Under the pieces are notes generated by a model. That model worked only from the letters and a program-made list of their open reading frames with translations, was not told the DNA's origin and did not search any database. Source: Paenibacillus paeoniae (GTDB taxonomy: Bacteria; Bacillota; Bacilli; Paenibacillales; Paenibacillaceae). From it: a DNA stretch of 64,000 nt. Position numbers and translations under genes: made by a program. Each line of letters starts with the position of its first letter. Position 1 is the stretch's first letter. Positions 25,737-34,777 of this stretch are shown here, in pieces. Where the stretch lies: positions 124,001 to 188,000 of the forward strand of contig NZ_QUBQ01000001.1 in NCBI RefSeq assembly GCF_003388735.1. Reading direction: 5' to 3'.

Positions 25737-27650
25737 ATGTTGAAGATTCGTGATTCCTACAAGCCTTACTCGCCAGTGGCCATTATCTCCATCATGGTGT
25801 TGGTTGTTGCTCTGGTCTTATCTCTTACGTTAGCTCCTATTGGTTATGCTGCAAGTGCGGTTACGAAATCCGATGATTCGGTTAAGCCGCTAAGAGCGTT
25901 TCCACAGCACATGAACTATGCGGAAGGAAGCATTAAGCCGAGCCATGTGACCCAGAAGCAGATGGATGCTGAAGTTGGGTTGCTGTATGACCAGTTTAAG
26001 CTGAAATATATTAAGAAAAATCCGTATGATGACAGCCAGTACTATGTCTGGTACAACGACGGCGGCTGGAGCGGGGATGCTATTACTGTGTCTGAAGCAC
26101 ATGGCTATGGCATGATGATTACAGCGATTATGGCTGGACATGATCCAGAGGCGAAAAAAATATTCGACGGCATGCACCGATATTTCCGCGCGCATCCAAG
26201 TGAGCTTCATCCTGACCTGATGGCTTGGCAACAGGCTGACCGTGACGGAAAGATCATCGATGTGAACGGCACGGACTCCGCGATCGACGGAGACATGGAT
26301 ATTGCCTATGCTTTGCTGCTTGCTGACAAGCAATGGGGCAGCAATGGCGCGATTAACTACAAGAGCGAAGCGGTCAAAGTGATTAATGCGATCATGGAGA
26401 GCGAAGTTCATCCGGAGAACTTCCACCTGCAATTGGGTGACTGGGTTCCAATCTCCGATAGCGAGCCAAGCTTCAAGCCGGCTTCACGTCCTTCGGACTT
26501 CATGCTTCAGCATTTGAAGGAATTCCACAAAGCAACAGGCGACAAGCGCTGGTTGAATGTCATTGAGACGACATATGGCATCATTGATGATGTATACAAA
26601 ACATATAGTCCAAAGACTGGATTGCTGCCGGACTTCGTTTACCGCGATGCGGACGGCAAATACAAGCCGGTATCGGAATTCAAATGGACGAGCGAAAGCG
26701 GGAACTTCCTGGAATCCGAATTCGATGGCGCGTATAACTACAACTCTTGCCGTACGCCTTGGCGGATTGCATCCGACTTCCTGCTGACAGGCGATAAGAG
26801 AGCTTATGATCAATTGTCTACGTTGAACGCATTTGTATCTGAGAAGCATAACGCACCATATGAAGTATGGTCCGGTTATTCGCTTGACGGCAAGACGAAG
26901 CTGAGCGAGTGGGATGGTGGCCTTGAATATACGGCTCCGTTCATGGTCAGCGCAATGATCGACAAGAGCAATCAACAATGGCTGAACGATCTGTGGGATT
27001 ACCACACAGAAGAAGCAAACTCGACTGCTCTGGAATGGCGTTATTACTACGGCAACTCGATCCGTCTGCTTAGCATGATCGTTGTTTCCGGCAACTGGTG
27101 GTCGCCGACTGGTGTAGCTTCTACCGACATTGCAGGCCATGCGGCTGAAGCGGATATCGTGAAATCGCTTGCTGAGGGCATTGTGAACGGATACCCGAAC
27201 GGCACATTCAAGCCGGATGAAGGCGTATCCCGTGCAGAGTTCTCTGTTATGCTGGCGAAGTCGCTGAAGCTGGAAGGCAACGGAGCCTCGCTGATTTTCG
27301 AGGATAAAGCGACGATCGCACCTTGGGCTAACCGTTATGTCGCACAGCTCGTAGAAGCAGGAATTGCTAATGGACTCTTCGGAACACAGTTTCTGCCATC
27401 GCAGAAGCTGACGAGAGCGGAAGCAGCTGTTATACTGGCATCTGCGAAGAAGCTGGAGCTGTCGACGGAGTCTGCAGCGACAGGTTTCTCCGATGATGAT
27501 GCTATACCTGCCTGGGCTAAACCATCGGTTCTGGCTTTGGGTGAAGCAGGAGTTGCGTTGTTCAAAGCGCAATCCAAGCCGTTCGGACCGGATACTGTGC
27601 TAACACGCGCAGAAGCCATTACAATATTGAGGACGCTTGCGACCGCTTAA
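25737..27650 (+). CDS. Surface-anchored GH8 glycoside hydrolase with three SLH domains
   Basis: A 637-residue secreted enzyme. It has a signal sequence (about 10-40), a GH8 (alpha/alpha)6 catalytic domain (about 50-445) and three S-layer homology domains (about 464-637; NGYPNGTFKPDEGVSRAEF, NGLFGTQFLPSQKLTRAEA, FGPDTVLTRAEA). The GH8 acid residue is in SEAHGYGMM (near residue 120) and the acidic block DGDMDIAYALL is near 183. GH8 members split beta-1,4-glucan, lichenan, xylan or chitosan; motifs resemble the Bacillus chitosanase/lichenase branch, but the substrate is not certain. ATG 25737 has AAAGG eight bases upstream. The protein is tethered to the cell wall polymer through SLH. Confidence 0.9.
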   Translation: MLKIRDSYKPYSPVAIISIMVLVVALVLSLTLAPIGYAASAVTKSDDSVKPLRAFPQHMNYAEGSIKPSHVTQKQMDAEVGLLYDQFKLKYIKKNPYDDSQYYVWYNDGGWSGDAITVSEAHGYGMMITAIMAGHDPEAKKIFDGMHRYFRAHPSELHPDLMAWQQADRDGKIIDVNGTDSAIDGDMDIAYALLLADKQWGSNGAINYKSEAVKVINAIMESEVHPENFHLQLGDWVPISDSEPSFKPASRPSDFMLQHLKEFHKATGDKRWLNVIETTYGIIDDVYKTYSPKTGLLPDFVYRDADGKYKPVSEFKWTSESGNFLESEFDGAYNYNSCRTPWRIASDFLLTGDKRAYDQLSTLNAFVSEKHNAPYEVWSGYSLDGKTKLSEWDGGLEYTAPFMVSAMIDKSNQQWLNDLWDYHTEEANSTALEWRYYYGNSIRLLSMIVVSGNWWSPTGVASTDIAGHAAEADIVKSLAEGIVNGYPNGTFKPDEGVSRAEFSVMLAKSLKLEGNGASLIFEDKATIAPWANRYVAQLVEAGIANGLFGTQFLPSQKLTRAEAAVILASAKKLELSTESAATGFSDDDAIPAWAKPSVLALGEAGVALFKAQSKPFGPDTVLTRAEAITILRTLATA

Positions 27651-27751
27651 GACATCGATTCGATCCGTGCCAGGCAGCGGGACTGCCAACTTCACTCAAA
27701 ATGTGATATCGTAAAGAAATACGCGGTACTATCGCAAGGAGAGAAGCACGG

Positions 27752-28765
27752 ATGAAAGTGAACATATTCGACGTGGCACGGAAATCGGGATTATCGGTTG
27801 TGACCGTGTCACGGGTCATTAATAACGCGGGAACGGTGCGGGAGAAGAACCGGATTAAGGTCCTTCATGCTATGCAGGAGCTTGGTTATTCTCCTAGTGC
27901 CGCCGCCCGCAGTCTCGCTCGAGGAAAAACAGGCGTAATCGGCATTGCGATCATGACGCTGAACGACTCATTCCTCGATGCGGTTGTGAAGGAAATCAAT
28001 GACAAGATGGCGGAGCATCATTATTTGCTGGCGCTCTACATCTCGCAAGAAAATGAAAAGGATATGCATAATGCCATATTTCAAGAAGATCGGGTAGACG
28101 GGATGATTGTGCTGTCCCCGATTAATGAAGAGAGATACGAGCAGGAATTGACACGCAAAAATATCCCTTACGTACTCGTCGATAATCAGCAAGTGGACTC
28201 CCTCGCGCCGTCTGTGCAAATTGATAATTTTCGCGGCGGCTACGAGGCGACGAAGCACTTGATTGATCTGGGTCATGTCTCTATTGCTCATATATGCGGC
28301 CCTGATTCCTTCCTCAGCAGCAAAGAAAGAGTTCGCGGCTACAAGGAAGCGATGGCGGAAGCAGGTCTTGAACCGCGTGTTGAATATGGCAATTTCGACA
28401 TTCCATCCGGTTACGAGATTGCGGATCGCTGGATGAAGACGAATACTCTGCCAACGGCTGTGTTCGCCGGAGATGACATGATGGCATTCGGCGTCATGGA
28501 CGCGCTGAAGAACAACGGTCTTCGCATACCAGATGATGTATCTGTCGTTGGGTACGATGATCAGCTGTTTGCGACTCAGATTCGACCATGGCTTACGACC
28601 GTACGCCAGCCTGTGGAATGGATCGGTGCTCAGGCCATAGAATTGTTGCTCAAGCAGATTGAGCACAAGGAAGACATCCACGATGGCGTGGCAGAGCATA
28701 TCAAGCTTCAACCGGAGTTAATTGTCCGAGAATCTACGAAGCGGCTGAATTCCAAGCGACAGTAA
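27752..28765 (+). CDS. LacI-family transcriptional regulator
   Basis: A 337-residue repressor. The N-terminal helix-turn-helix is FDVARKSGLSVVTVSRVINN, followed by the hinge with YSPSAAARSLARGKTGVIGI. The C-terminal ligand domain is of the sugar-binding type (GYDDQLFATQIRPWLTTV). AAGGAG stands ten bases before ATG 27752. It lies between two GH8 genes, the first of which has three AAGCGCTT-type operators, so it probably senses an oligosaccharide product and controls both. The sugar is unknown. Confidence 0.9.
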   Translation: MKVNIFDVARKSGLSVVTVSRVINNAGTVREKNRIKVLHAMQELGYSPSAAARSLARGKTGVIGIAIMTLNDSFLDAVVKEINDKMAEHHYLLALYISQENEKDMHNAIFQEDRVDGMIVLSPINEERYEQELTRKNIPYVLVDNQQVDSLAPSVQIDNFRGGYEATKHLIDLGHVSIAHICGPDSFLSSKERVRGYKEAMAEAGLEPRVEYGNFDIPSGYEIADRWMKTNTLPTAVFAGDDMMAFGVMDALKNNGLRIPDDVSVVGYDDQLFATQIRPWLTTVRQPVEWIGAQAIELLLKQIEHKEDIHDGVAEHIKLQPELIVRESTKRLNSKRQ

Positions 28766-28843
28766 GGAATAGCATAGCGATGCACAAAGCTTGCTCGGAA
28801 CCCTCTCTTTAAAAGTCTCATAAAAACAGTTGGAGGTGTCGTG

Positions 28844-30658
28844 ATGAACACGAATCTATTGTTTTGCGGGAAAGACTTGAAAAGAGGTAGTACACTAAGG
28901 AAAGTCATGAGTATAGGCCTTGTCATGGCCTTGCTTATGACAGTTGTGAAAGCGCATTCATTTATGATTGAAACCGCTCATGGAGCGGGTGAGCTGCGTC
29001 CTTTTCCGCAGCAGGTATCCTATGCGGGTATTATTAAGCCTAATCATGTGACTCAGGCCTCCATGAATACAGCGGTTGCATCCTATTATGATTATTGGAA
29101 AGGGAAGTATCTGAAAAACAATCTGGCTTCCCTGCCAGGCGGCTACTATGTACAGGGTGAGATTACAGGCAGCTCGGGCGGCTTCATACCGCTGGGCACA
29201 TCGGAGGGACAAGGCTACGGGATGATCATTACAGCGCTCATGGCTGGACATGACACCAATGCCAAAACGATCTACGACGGATTGTTCAAGACGGCCAGAG
29301 CCTTCAAAAGCTCCATTAATTCCAATCTGATGGGCTGGGTTGTAGCCGACCATATCAATGCACAGGGCAATTTCAGCTCGGCAACGGATGGCGATTTGGA
29401 CATCGCTTACTCGCTCATTTTGGCTCATAACCAATGGGGCTCGGGCGGTACAATCAACTATTTGCAAGAAGCTGTCAAAATGATCAATGCAATCAAAGCA
29501 AGCAACGTAACGAACAACAATCGTTTGAATCTGGGAGACTGGGATTCCAAGACGACTCATAATTCAAGACCTTCGGACTGGATGATGAGTCATCTGCGTG
29601 CCTTCCATGAAGTGACTGGTGACAATACGTGGCTGAACGTGATCAACGCGCTCTATACGGCTTATTCCCAAGTAAGCAATACGTACGCGCCGACAACCGG
29701 TTTGATCTCTGACTTTATTGTAAACAATCCGGCTCAGCCTGCTCCGGAGTGGTTTCTGAACGAGTTCCAGCAGACGAACCAATATTACTACAATGCAGCG
29801 AGAGTACCGCTCAGAATGGTGATGGATTATGCCATGTACGGCGAGACGCGCGGCAAGACGATCGTGGACAAAATGTTGACCTGGATTAAAGGAGCTGCAG
29901 GTAATTCGCCATCCAATATAAAGGCGGGTTATTCGCTTAGCGGCACCGCGCTTAACACGTATAGCTCATCTATATTCACCTCGCCATTCATTTCTGGCGC
30001 TACGGCAAGCAGCGGCAATCAGGCATGGGTGAACGCAGGTTGGGATTATATGAGAAATGCGAAGTCCAGCTATTTCGGTGACTCCTACAATATGCTTAAT
30101 CTGCTCTACATCTCGGGCAACTGGTGGAAGCCTACTGCGCAGGGCGGCGGCTCGACCGGTACCGTGAACTTGCCTGTCGTATCGGACACCTATGTAAGAG
30201 GAGGCACGTACAGCACGATCAATTACAGCACGGAAACGACGATGACGGTCAAGAAAAACGATCCGAATGCGGCTTTTGCCAGACAGGGCTATTTGAAATT
30301 CAACAAACCTTCGGTGAGCGGTCCGATTACTTCAGCCAAAATCAGGCTGTATGTGGAGAGCATTCACAGCAATGCAACCTCCGTACCTATACGGGCATTC
30401 GGCATTAATAACAATTCGTGGTCGGAGGCGGGAATCACCTTTGCGAATCAGCCGACAGAAGCGGGCGTGTCCCAAGGTTCTGCTACGGCAACCGGAACGG
30501 CCGGCTATATCTATCTGGATGTAACTTCATTCGTGAATTCGCAATCCGGCGCCACCATTTCATTCCGTCTTGCGGGGATTGACCATGATGCCGGAGCGGT
30601 GCTCGCGACCAAAGAAAACGCTACAGCTTCCAAACGTCCGGTTCTCATCATTAATTGA
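28844..30658 (+). CDS. Secreted GH8 glycoside hydrolase with CBM96/DNRLRE-type domain
   Basis: A 604-residue secreted paralogue of the enzyme at 25737. The signal region is about 20-46 and the catalytic domain about 50-430, with SEGQGYGMII near 119-128 and ATDGDLDIAYSLI near 180-192. A C-terminal domain at about 438-604 has the DNRLRE/CBM96 look (SDTYVRGGTYSTINYST, GYLKFNKPS, SFRLAG). It carries no SLH domains, so it is released while its partner stays on the wall. GGAGGTG supports ATG 28844 over the GTG three bases earlier. It probably belongs to the regulon of the LacI protein just upstream. Confidence 0.9.
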   Translation: MNTNLLFCGKDLKRGSTLRKVMSIGLVMALLMTVVKAHSFMIETAHGAGELRPFPQQVSYAGIIKPNHVTQASMNTAVASYYDYWKGKYLKNNLASLPGGYYVQGEITGSSGGFIPLGTSEGQGYGMIITALMAGHDTNAKTIYDGLFKTARAFKSSINSNLMGWVVADHINAQGNFSSATDGDLDIAYSLILAHNQWGSGGTINYLQEAVKMINAIKASNVTNNNRLNLGDWDSKTTHNSRPSDWMMSHLRAFHEVTGDNTWLNVINALYTAYSQVSNTYAPTTGLISDFIVNNPAQPAPEWFLNEFQQTNQYYYNAARVPLRMVMDYAMYGETRGKTIVDKMLTWIKGAAGNSPSNIKAGYSLSGTALNTYSSSIFTSPFISGATASSGNQAWVNAGWDYMRNAKSSYFGDSYNMLNLLYISGNWWKPTAQGGGSTGTVNLPVVSDTYVRGGTYSTINYSTETTMTVKKNDPNAAFARQGYLKFNKPSVSGPITSAKIRLYVESIHSNATSVPIRAFGINNNSWSEAGITFANQPTEAGVSQGSATATGTAGYIYLDVTSFVNSQSGATISFRLAGIDHDAGAVLATKENATASKRPVLIIN

Positions 30659-30730
30659 GGACGTCTCAAAGTCTGGCTTTCCACTTGAAGGATGTTTCAG
30701 TTGATCACAAATAGTCTCAAAATGAGTAAT

Positions 30731-30768
30731 GGCGATGCTAAGGAACTTGTTCCTGGCATCGCCTTTTT
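30731..30768 (+). terminator. Terminator of the second GH8 gene
   Basis: GGCGATGC/GCATCGCC outer stem with an inner AGGAAC/GTTCCT stem, followed by five T residues. Confidence 0.85.
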
Positions 30769-30855
30769 ATGTTTCGCATCTATTCAAGGGATATTGAAGG
30801 GTTGGGAATGGAAAGGTTTTTTGTTGAATAGTCCTACATGGCGGGAGCAAACGGA

Positions 30856-30966
30856 GCAAGTCATATTCTGGAGAAGCGATAGCGTTCGCCTTTATATCCG
30901 GATTCCAACCATGTTTCATTGTTCAGGGAATCTGGATATAACAGCGATCGGAAGAATATGACTTGC
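30856..30966. mobile_element. 111-bp MITE-like hairpin element
   Basis: Perfect 14-base terminal inverted repeats (GCAAGTCATATTCT at 30856-30869 and its complement at 30953-30966) enclose a second inner pair, TATATCCGGATTCC and GGAATCTGGATATA, with one mismatch. The whole unit can fold into one long hairpin. It contains no gene. I believe similar units occur in many Paenibacillus genomes, but cannot check copy number here. No target duplication is obvious. Confidence 0.65.
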
Positions 30967-31099
30967 GCAGTTTGTGTGTTTGGCATGGAATGTTCTTTTT
31001 GGGTGGTCTTTGGCCGTCTATGATTTGAAAAAGGACAACAGCCATAATCATGAGGCAAAAAAACACTTCTGTTCTTATCATCCATATTATAGTAGAGTA

Positions 31100-31117
31100 T
31101 GAATGAACGTTCATTCA
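31100..31117. promoter_or_regulatory. Perfect 18-bp palindromic TetR operator
   Basis: TGAATGAACGTTCATTCA is a perfect palindrome 66 bases upstream of the TetR gene. It closely resembles operators of FadR/YsiA-like TetR regulators (TGAATGA...TCATTCA). Autoregulation is the simplest reading. Confidence 0.82.
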
Positions 31118-31183
31118 AAATATCTTTAATTGAGATAGAATAACTTTTATGATCCCTGCCCAACAAATGAGAGGAGTGCGCCT

Positions 31184-31816
31184 ATGTCAGTCCAGAGCGA
31201 GCAGTTGCAGCAGTTTTTCAAGCAGAGCTTTGAAGAAACATCGAGGGAGCATGGCGTCCGGCAGATCATGCTGCATGCGGTCGATGTGTTTTCACGTAAA
31301 GGCTTTGCCGGGACAAAAATTAAGGATATTGCCGAGCACGCTGGTTTCAGCCAGGGCTATGTCTATAATTACTTCAAATCCAAAGATGAGATTTTCACTC
31401 GAATTGTGGAGCAGGCTATGGATGGAGCGGGCAAGGCTGTGGCATTCGCTTCCCAATTGGAAGGAACCCCGATGCAGCGGATTACGTGGTTGACGGAAGC
31501 ATTTCTGGAGCCGAACAGCATCGCCATGCAGCATTGGCGGCTTAATCTGCTACAGACCGCTGCTGTGGATGCGATTCCCGAAGAGGCCAAGCGGATTGCG
31601 AGGGAAAAGATGGGAGAGCCATTCAAGCATTTTGTGCCGATGGTCATAGAAGGGCAGCGTCTAGGTGAGATTGTGGAGGGTGATCCGCTTATGCTTGCCA
31701 TCACTTATTTCTCGTTTGTTCAAGGGCTTGGCATCTCCCGTATTCAGACTAAGGGCGATCTGCCATTCCCTGACGCCAATATCGTATTAGCCTTTTTGAG
31801 AAAACCCGTTAACTAA
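31184..31816 (+). CDS. TetR/AcrR-family transcriptional regulator
   Basis: A 210-residue repressor with the N-terminal TetR helix-turn-helix (AVDVFSRKGFAGTKIKDIAE, then GFSQGYVYNYFKSKDEIF, about residues 30-70) and a helical ligand/dimer domain. GAGGAG precedes ATG 31184. A perfect palindrome upstream is the likely operator. The alpha/beta hydrolase 38 bases downstream is probably its target and in the same transcript. Confidence 0.9.
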   Translation: MSVQSEQLQQFFKQSFEETSREHGVRQIMLHAVDVFSRKGFAGTKIKDIAEHAGFSQGYVYNYFKSKDEIFTRIVEQAMDGAGKAVAFASQLEGTPMQRITWLTEAFLEPNSIAMQHWRLNLLQTAAVDAIPEEAKRIAREKMGEPFKHFVPMVIEGQRLGEIVEGDPLMLAITYFSFVQGLGISRIQTKGDLPFPDANIVLAFLRKPVN

Positions 31817-31854
31817 CCAATAACTGCATACGCCGCGAAGGGAAGTGTCCTCCT

Positions 31855-32733
31855 ATGATTCAAGTATTCAAATCAGAGCGTGCTCGCCGTGACGTGCTTG
31901 CGTCCTACGACGAATTGGTAGGCATGTGGGGCGTTGATGCAGAGTTCCATGAAGTCCCAACCCAATATGGACTTACGCATTGCCTGACTGCGGGAAGCAA
32001 GGATCATCCGCCTCTTGTGCTGCTGCACGGAGTAGGCGACAACTCCGCGGTGATGTGGGCGCTCAATATGCGAGCGCTGTCGGAACGGTATTATTGCATC
32101 GCCATTGACACGCTTGGCGGACCAGGGAAAAGCGTGCCAAATGAACGTTATGCCAAAGGGCAATTTCAACAAACGGAATGGCTGAGCGAGGTCATCGATT
32201 TTTTCAAGCTGGACAAGGTTTATCTGGCAGGTGTATCGAATGGTGCATACATGGCCTACCATTATACGACCGTCCATCCTGAGCGCATTCGGGGAACGAT
32301 GTGTCTGGAAGGTGGAATCGTGACGAGTCCTATCAAAGCTATGATCACAACGCTGCTGCTCATGTTTCCCGAGATTCTTCTTCCGACGAAGCGCAACATG
32401 CACCGAATCGTAAGAAGGCTAAGCTCGCCGCAATCGGATGTGTTCGACCGTTACCCTATGCTGGCCAGCCATTTGGTGCTGCTGATGAAGTCGCATAATC
32501 AGAAGGCGATGTTTCCACACCATATCAAGACTTACGATGAGGCGAAGGGAGCCGCGGTGAAGGACAAGCTGTTCTTTCTGCTGGGCGACCAACATCGGAT
32601 TGTCACGAAGTCAACTGTAGCGTTGATCAAGCAGGGGCAATATGCCTACCGCATATTGGAGAACACGGGGCATGGCATTAATCATGAGCAGCCGCAAGCT
32701 GTACATGATGAAATATTCCGTTTTTTTGCTTAA
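31855..32733 (+). CDS. Alpha/beta hydrolase
   Basis: A 292-residue cytosolic alpha/beta-hydrolase-fold enzyme. The oxyanion segment is LLHGVGDNSAVM, the nucleophile elbow GVSNGAYM (Ser near residue 131), the acid probably LLGDQH near 245, and the His in GHGINHEQP near 272. It acts on esters or related bonds; the substrate is unknown. It lies directly behind the TetR gene, suggesting induction by the compound it hydrolyses. Confidence 0.85.
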   Translation: MIQVFKSERARRDVLASYDELVGMWGVDAEFHEVPTQYGLTHCLTAGSKDHPPLVLLHGVGDNSAVMWALNMRALSERYYCIAIDTLGGPGKSVPNERYAKGQFQQTEWLSEVIDFFKLDKVYLAGVSNGAYMAYHYTTVHPERIRGTMCLEGGIVTSPIKAMITTLLLMFPEILLPTKRNMHRIVRRLSSPQSDVFDRYPMLASHLVLLMKSHNQKAMFPHHIKTYDEAKGAAVKDKLFFLLGDQHRIVTKSTVALIKQGQYAYRILENTGHGINHEQPQAVHDEIFRFFA

Positions 32734-32753
32734 GTAGTTATTTCAAGGAATCA

Positions 32754-32828
32754 AGCGCTTATGTGTATTTCTACGAACGAGGCCTGATGCGGGTTGAAGA
32801 GCGTAGAAATAACTACACTGTAAGCGCT
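32754..32828. promoter_or_regulatory. Long nested inverted repeat with AAGCGCTTA motifs (terminator and/or cre site)
   Basis: Outer arms AGCGCTTA (32754-32761) and TAAGCGCT (32821-32828), and inner arms TATTTCTACG (32766-32775) and CGTAGAAATA (32802-32811), are perfect complements. Seven T residues follow, so it can terminate the hydrolase gene. TGTAAGCGCTATTT (32819-32832) also matches most of the cre consensus upstream of the sensor kinase gene, so it may serve carbon control as well. Confidence 0.65.
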
Positions 32829-32906
32829 ATTTTTTTGCTATAGTACATGTATAATCCTATTTCCAATTGGGACAATCGAACACCTTGACTGACAGGAGGA
32901 GCCGTC

Positions 32907-34742
32907 ATGCGCGGATATCCGATCAACCCGCTTATGAAGCTGAACATGAAGCAACAGCTGGTTTTGTTGTTTCTGGTGATGGTCAGTCCCGTCTTCTTGC
33001 TTCACTGGTACGGAAACCTTCAAGCAGAGAAGCTGCTGAAGAACCATGTGACGAACGCTTATGTGGAGCTGATCAAGCAAAACCATACCTTAATCAGCCG
33101 GGATCTCGACACGGTCAACAAGATTACGGCTACAATCATCCAAAACCCGATAACACAGATGCTTGTACCCAGCAATAAGGATGCTGTAATAGAACGCGTA
33201 AGGAAATACGACAAAGTCGACAAGTTGTTGAGTGGCTACTCCATTCCAATCAACGGAGGAGAAGCCGTTTATTATTCTCTATATATTTATGATCCCAATG
33301 ACTACTATTTTTTTGCGCCAAAACGCCAAATTGCATCGACGGGCGTTTATTTTTTCTCCGACAAAACGAAGCCGGTCTGGTTCGACAAGGCCATAAGCAT
33401 GCGCGGTACCGGCTACATGGATATTATCGAATACAATTTCGGATTGTCCAAAATCAACACGCTGGCCTACATTAGAGCTGTCGGCAACGTGAACAATGGC
33501 AAGGAGTTTCTGGGTGTGTTGATCGCTACTAAAATGGATATCAAGCTGGCAGAATCGCTGCGCTCCGTATCTCTGCCGGAAGGGGTTATCTCTTATACGG
33601 ATTCCTCCAACCGCATCTTAAGCTCGAGCGTGTCTGGGAAAAACGGGAGGCAATTGGAACTGCCAGTCGACCTGATGGATGGTATCAAAAAGAAACCATT
33701 AATGGCAGGGAGCTATATGGTAGAGCCTTATCGCACGTATGATTTGATCACCTCAGATTCGATCTATATCGTGAGCCAGAACGATACGATCGGCCATAAG
33801 CTGGTTTATCAAATCCCTGTCCAATCGCTGCTCAAGCAGCAGAACGAGCTGAAGCGGATCATTCAATTCATTACCGTCGCCTATATGTTCCTGGGTTCTG
33901 TCATTATGATCTACTTCTGGCGATCGCTTATGACGCCGCTGCAGAAGCTGGCGCAGTTCGTTCGTACTTATGAACCGGGCAAGCTCGTCCCGGAGACGCC
34001 GTCAAGGCGACGTCATGACGAGGTGGGCGTTCTGATGTCCTCCCTGTATGATATGGCCCGCAGGCTGAATGCGCTCATTCATTACAAATATCATATGGAC
34101 CTGAAGGCCAAGGAATCTCAGCTTCAGCTCCTTTACCAGCAGATTAATCCGCATCTGCTCTACAATACGCTGGAGAGTATTTATTGGAAGAGTACGCTGG
34201 AGGGCAATTCGGAATCTTCAGAGATGATCAAGGAGCTGTCGAAGCTGATGAAGATCGGCCTTAGCAGAGGACGCGAGCTGATAAGGCTGGAAGAGGAACT
34301 GGAGCATGCCAGCGCCTATCTCAACCTGCATCAGAAGCGGTATTCGTATGAGTTCAATGTCATATGGAATATACCGGATGCTGTCAAAATGATACGGATT
34401 CCCAAAATATCACTTCAGCCGTTGATCGAAAATGCGATCATCCATGGCGTCAAGCTGATGGGAGACGATGGCGTGATCCAGATATCCGCGTCGCTTGAGG
34501 GTGAGCGGGTAACGATTAAGGTGGAGGACAACGGATTCAAGCAGGTTAATATTGCGGCTATCGACAAGTTGTTGAACGAGGAGAAGGTGGATCACAAGCT
34601 TGGCTACGGCATCCGCAACATTCATCAGCGCATTCAGCTTCACTTCGGCAATATGTTCGGACTTAGCTATCGCAGGCGTGAAGAAGGCGGGATGGCCGCG
34701 ATCATTGTATTGCCTGCGACATACGAGGACCCTATTGTGTAA
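32907..34742 (+). CDS. YesM-type sensor histidine kinase
   Basis: A 611-residue membrane kinase for extracellular carbohydrate sensing. It has a first membrane segment at about 18-36, an extracellular sensor domain at about 40-310, a second segment at about 318-340, a HAMP linker, then the His_kinase domain with YQQINPHLLYNTLESIYW (phospho-acceptor His near 415). The ATP-binding domain includes LQPLIENAIIHGV, VEDNGF and GYGIRNIHQRI. ATG 32907 follows GGAGGAG. It is paired with the AraC-type response regulator 35 bases downstream and precedes a sugar ABC transporter, as in many Paenibacillus YesMN systems. Confidence 0.92.
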   Translation: MRGYPINPLMKLNMKQQLVLLFLVMVSPVFLLHWYGNLQAEKLLKNHVTNAYVELIKQNHTLISRDLDTVNKITATIIQNPITQMLVPSNKDAVIERVRKYDKVDKLLSGYSIPINGGEAVYYSLYIYDPNDYYFFAPKRQIASTGVYFFSDKTKPVWFDKAISMRGTGYMDIIEYNFGLSKINTLAYIRAVGNVNNGKEFLGVLIATKMDIKLAESLRSVSLPEGVISYTDSSNRILSSSVSGKNGRQLELPVDLMDGIKKKPLMAGSYMVEPYRTYDLITSDSIYIVSQNDTIGHKLVYQIPVQSLLKQQNELKRIIQFITVAYMFLGSVIMIYFWRSLMTPLQKLAQFVRTYEPGKLVPETPSRRRHDEVGVLMSSLYDMARRLNALIHYKYHMDLKAKESQLQLLYQQINPHLLYNTLESIYWKSTLEGNSESSEMIKELSKLMKIGLSRGRELIRLEEELEHASAYLNLHQKRYSYEFNVIWNIPDAVKMIRIPKISLQPLIENAIIHGVKLMGDDGVIQISASLEGERVTIKVEDNGFKQVNIAAIDKLLNEEKVDHKLGYGIRNIHQRIQLHFGNMFGLSYRRREEGGMAAIIVLPATYEDPIV

Positions 34743-34777
34743 TAGATGACTACTGTAAGCAAGAAAGGATGACAACC

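Noticed and set aside
26484..27572. 362-codon open frame antisense to the GH8-SLH gene
   Set aside because: Shadow of a well-supported gene; its composition is typical of antisense translation and it has no start signal.
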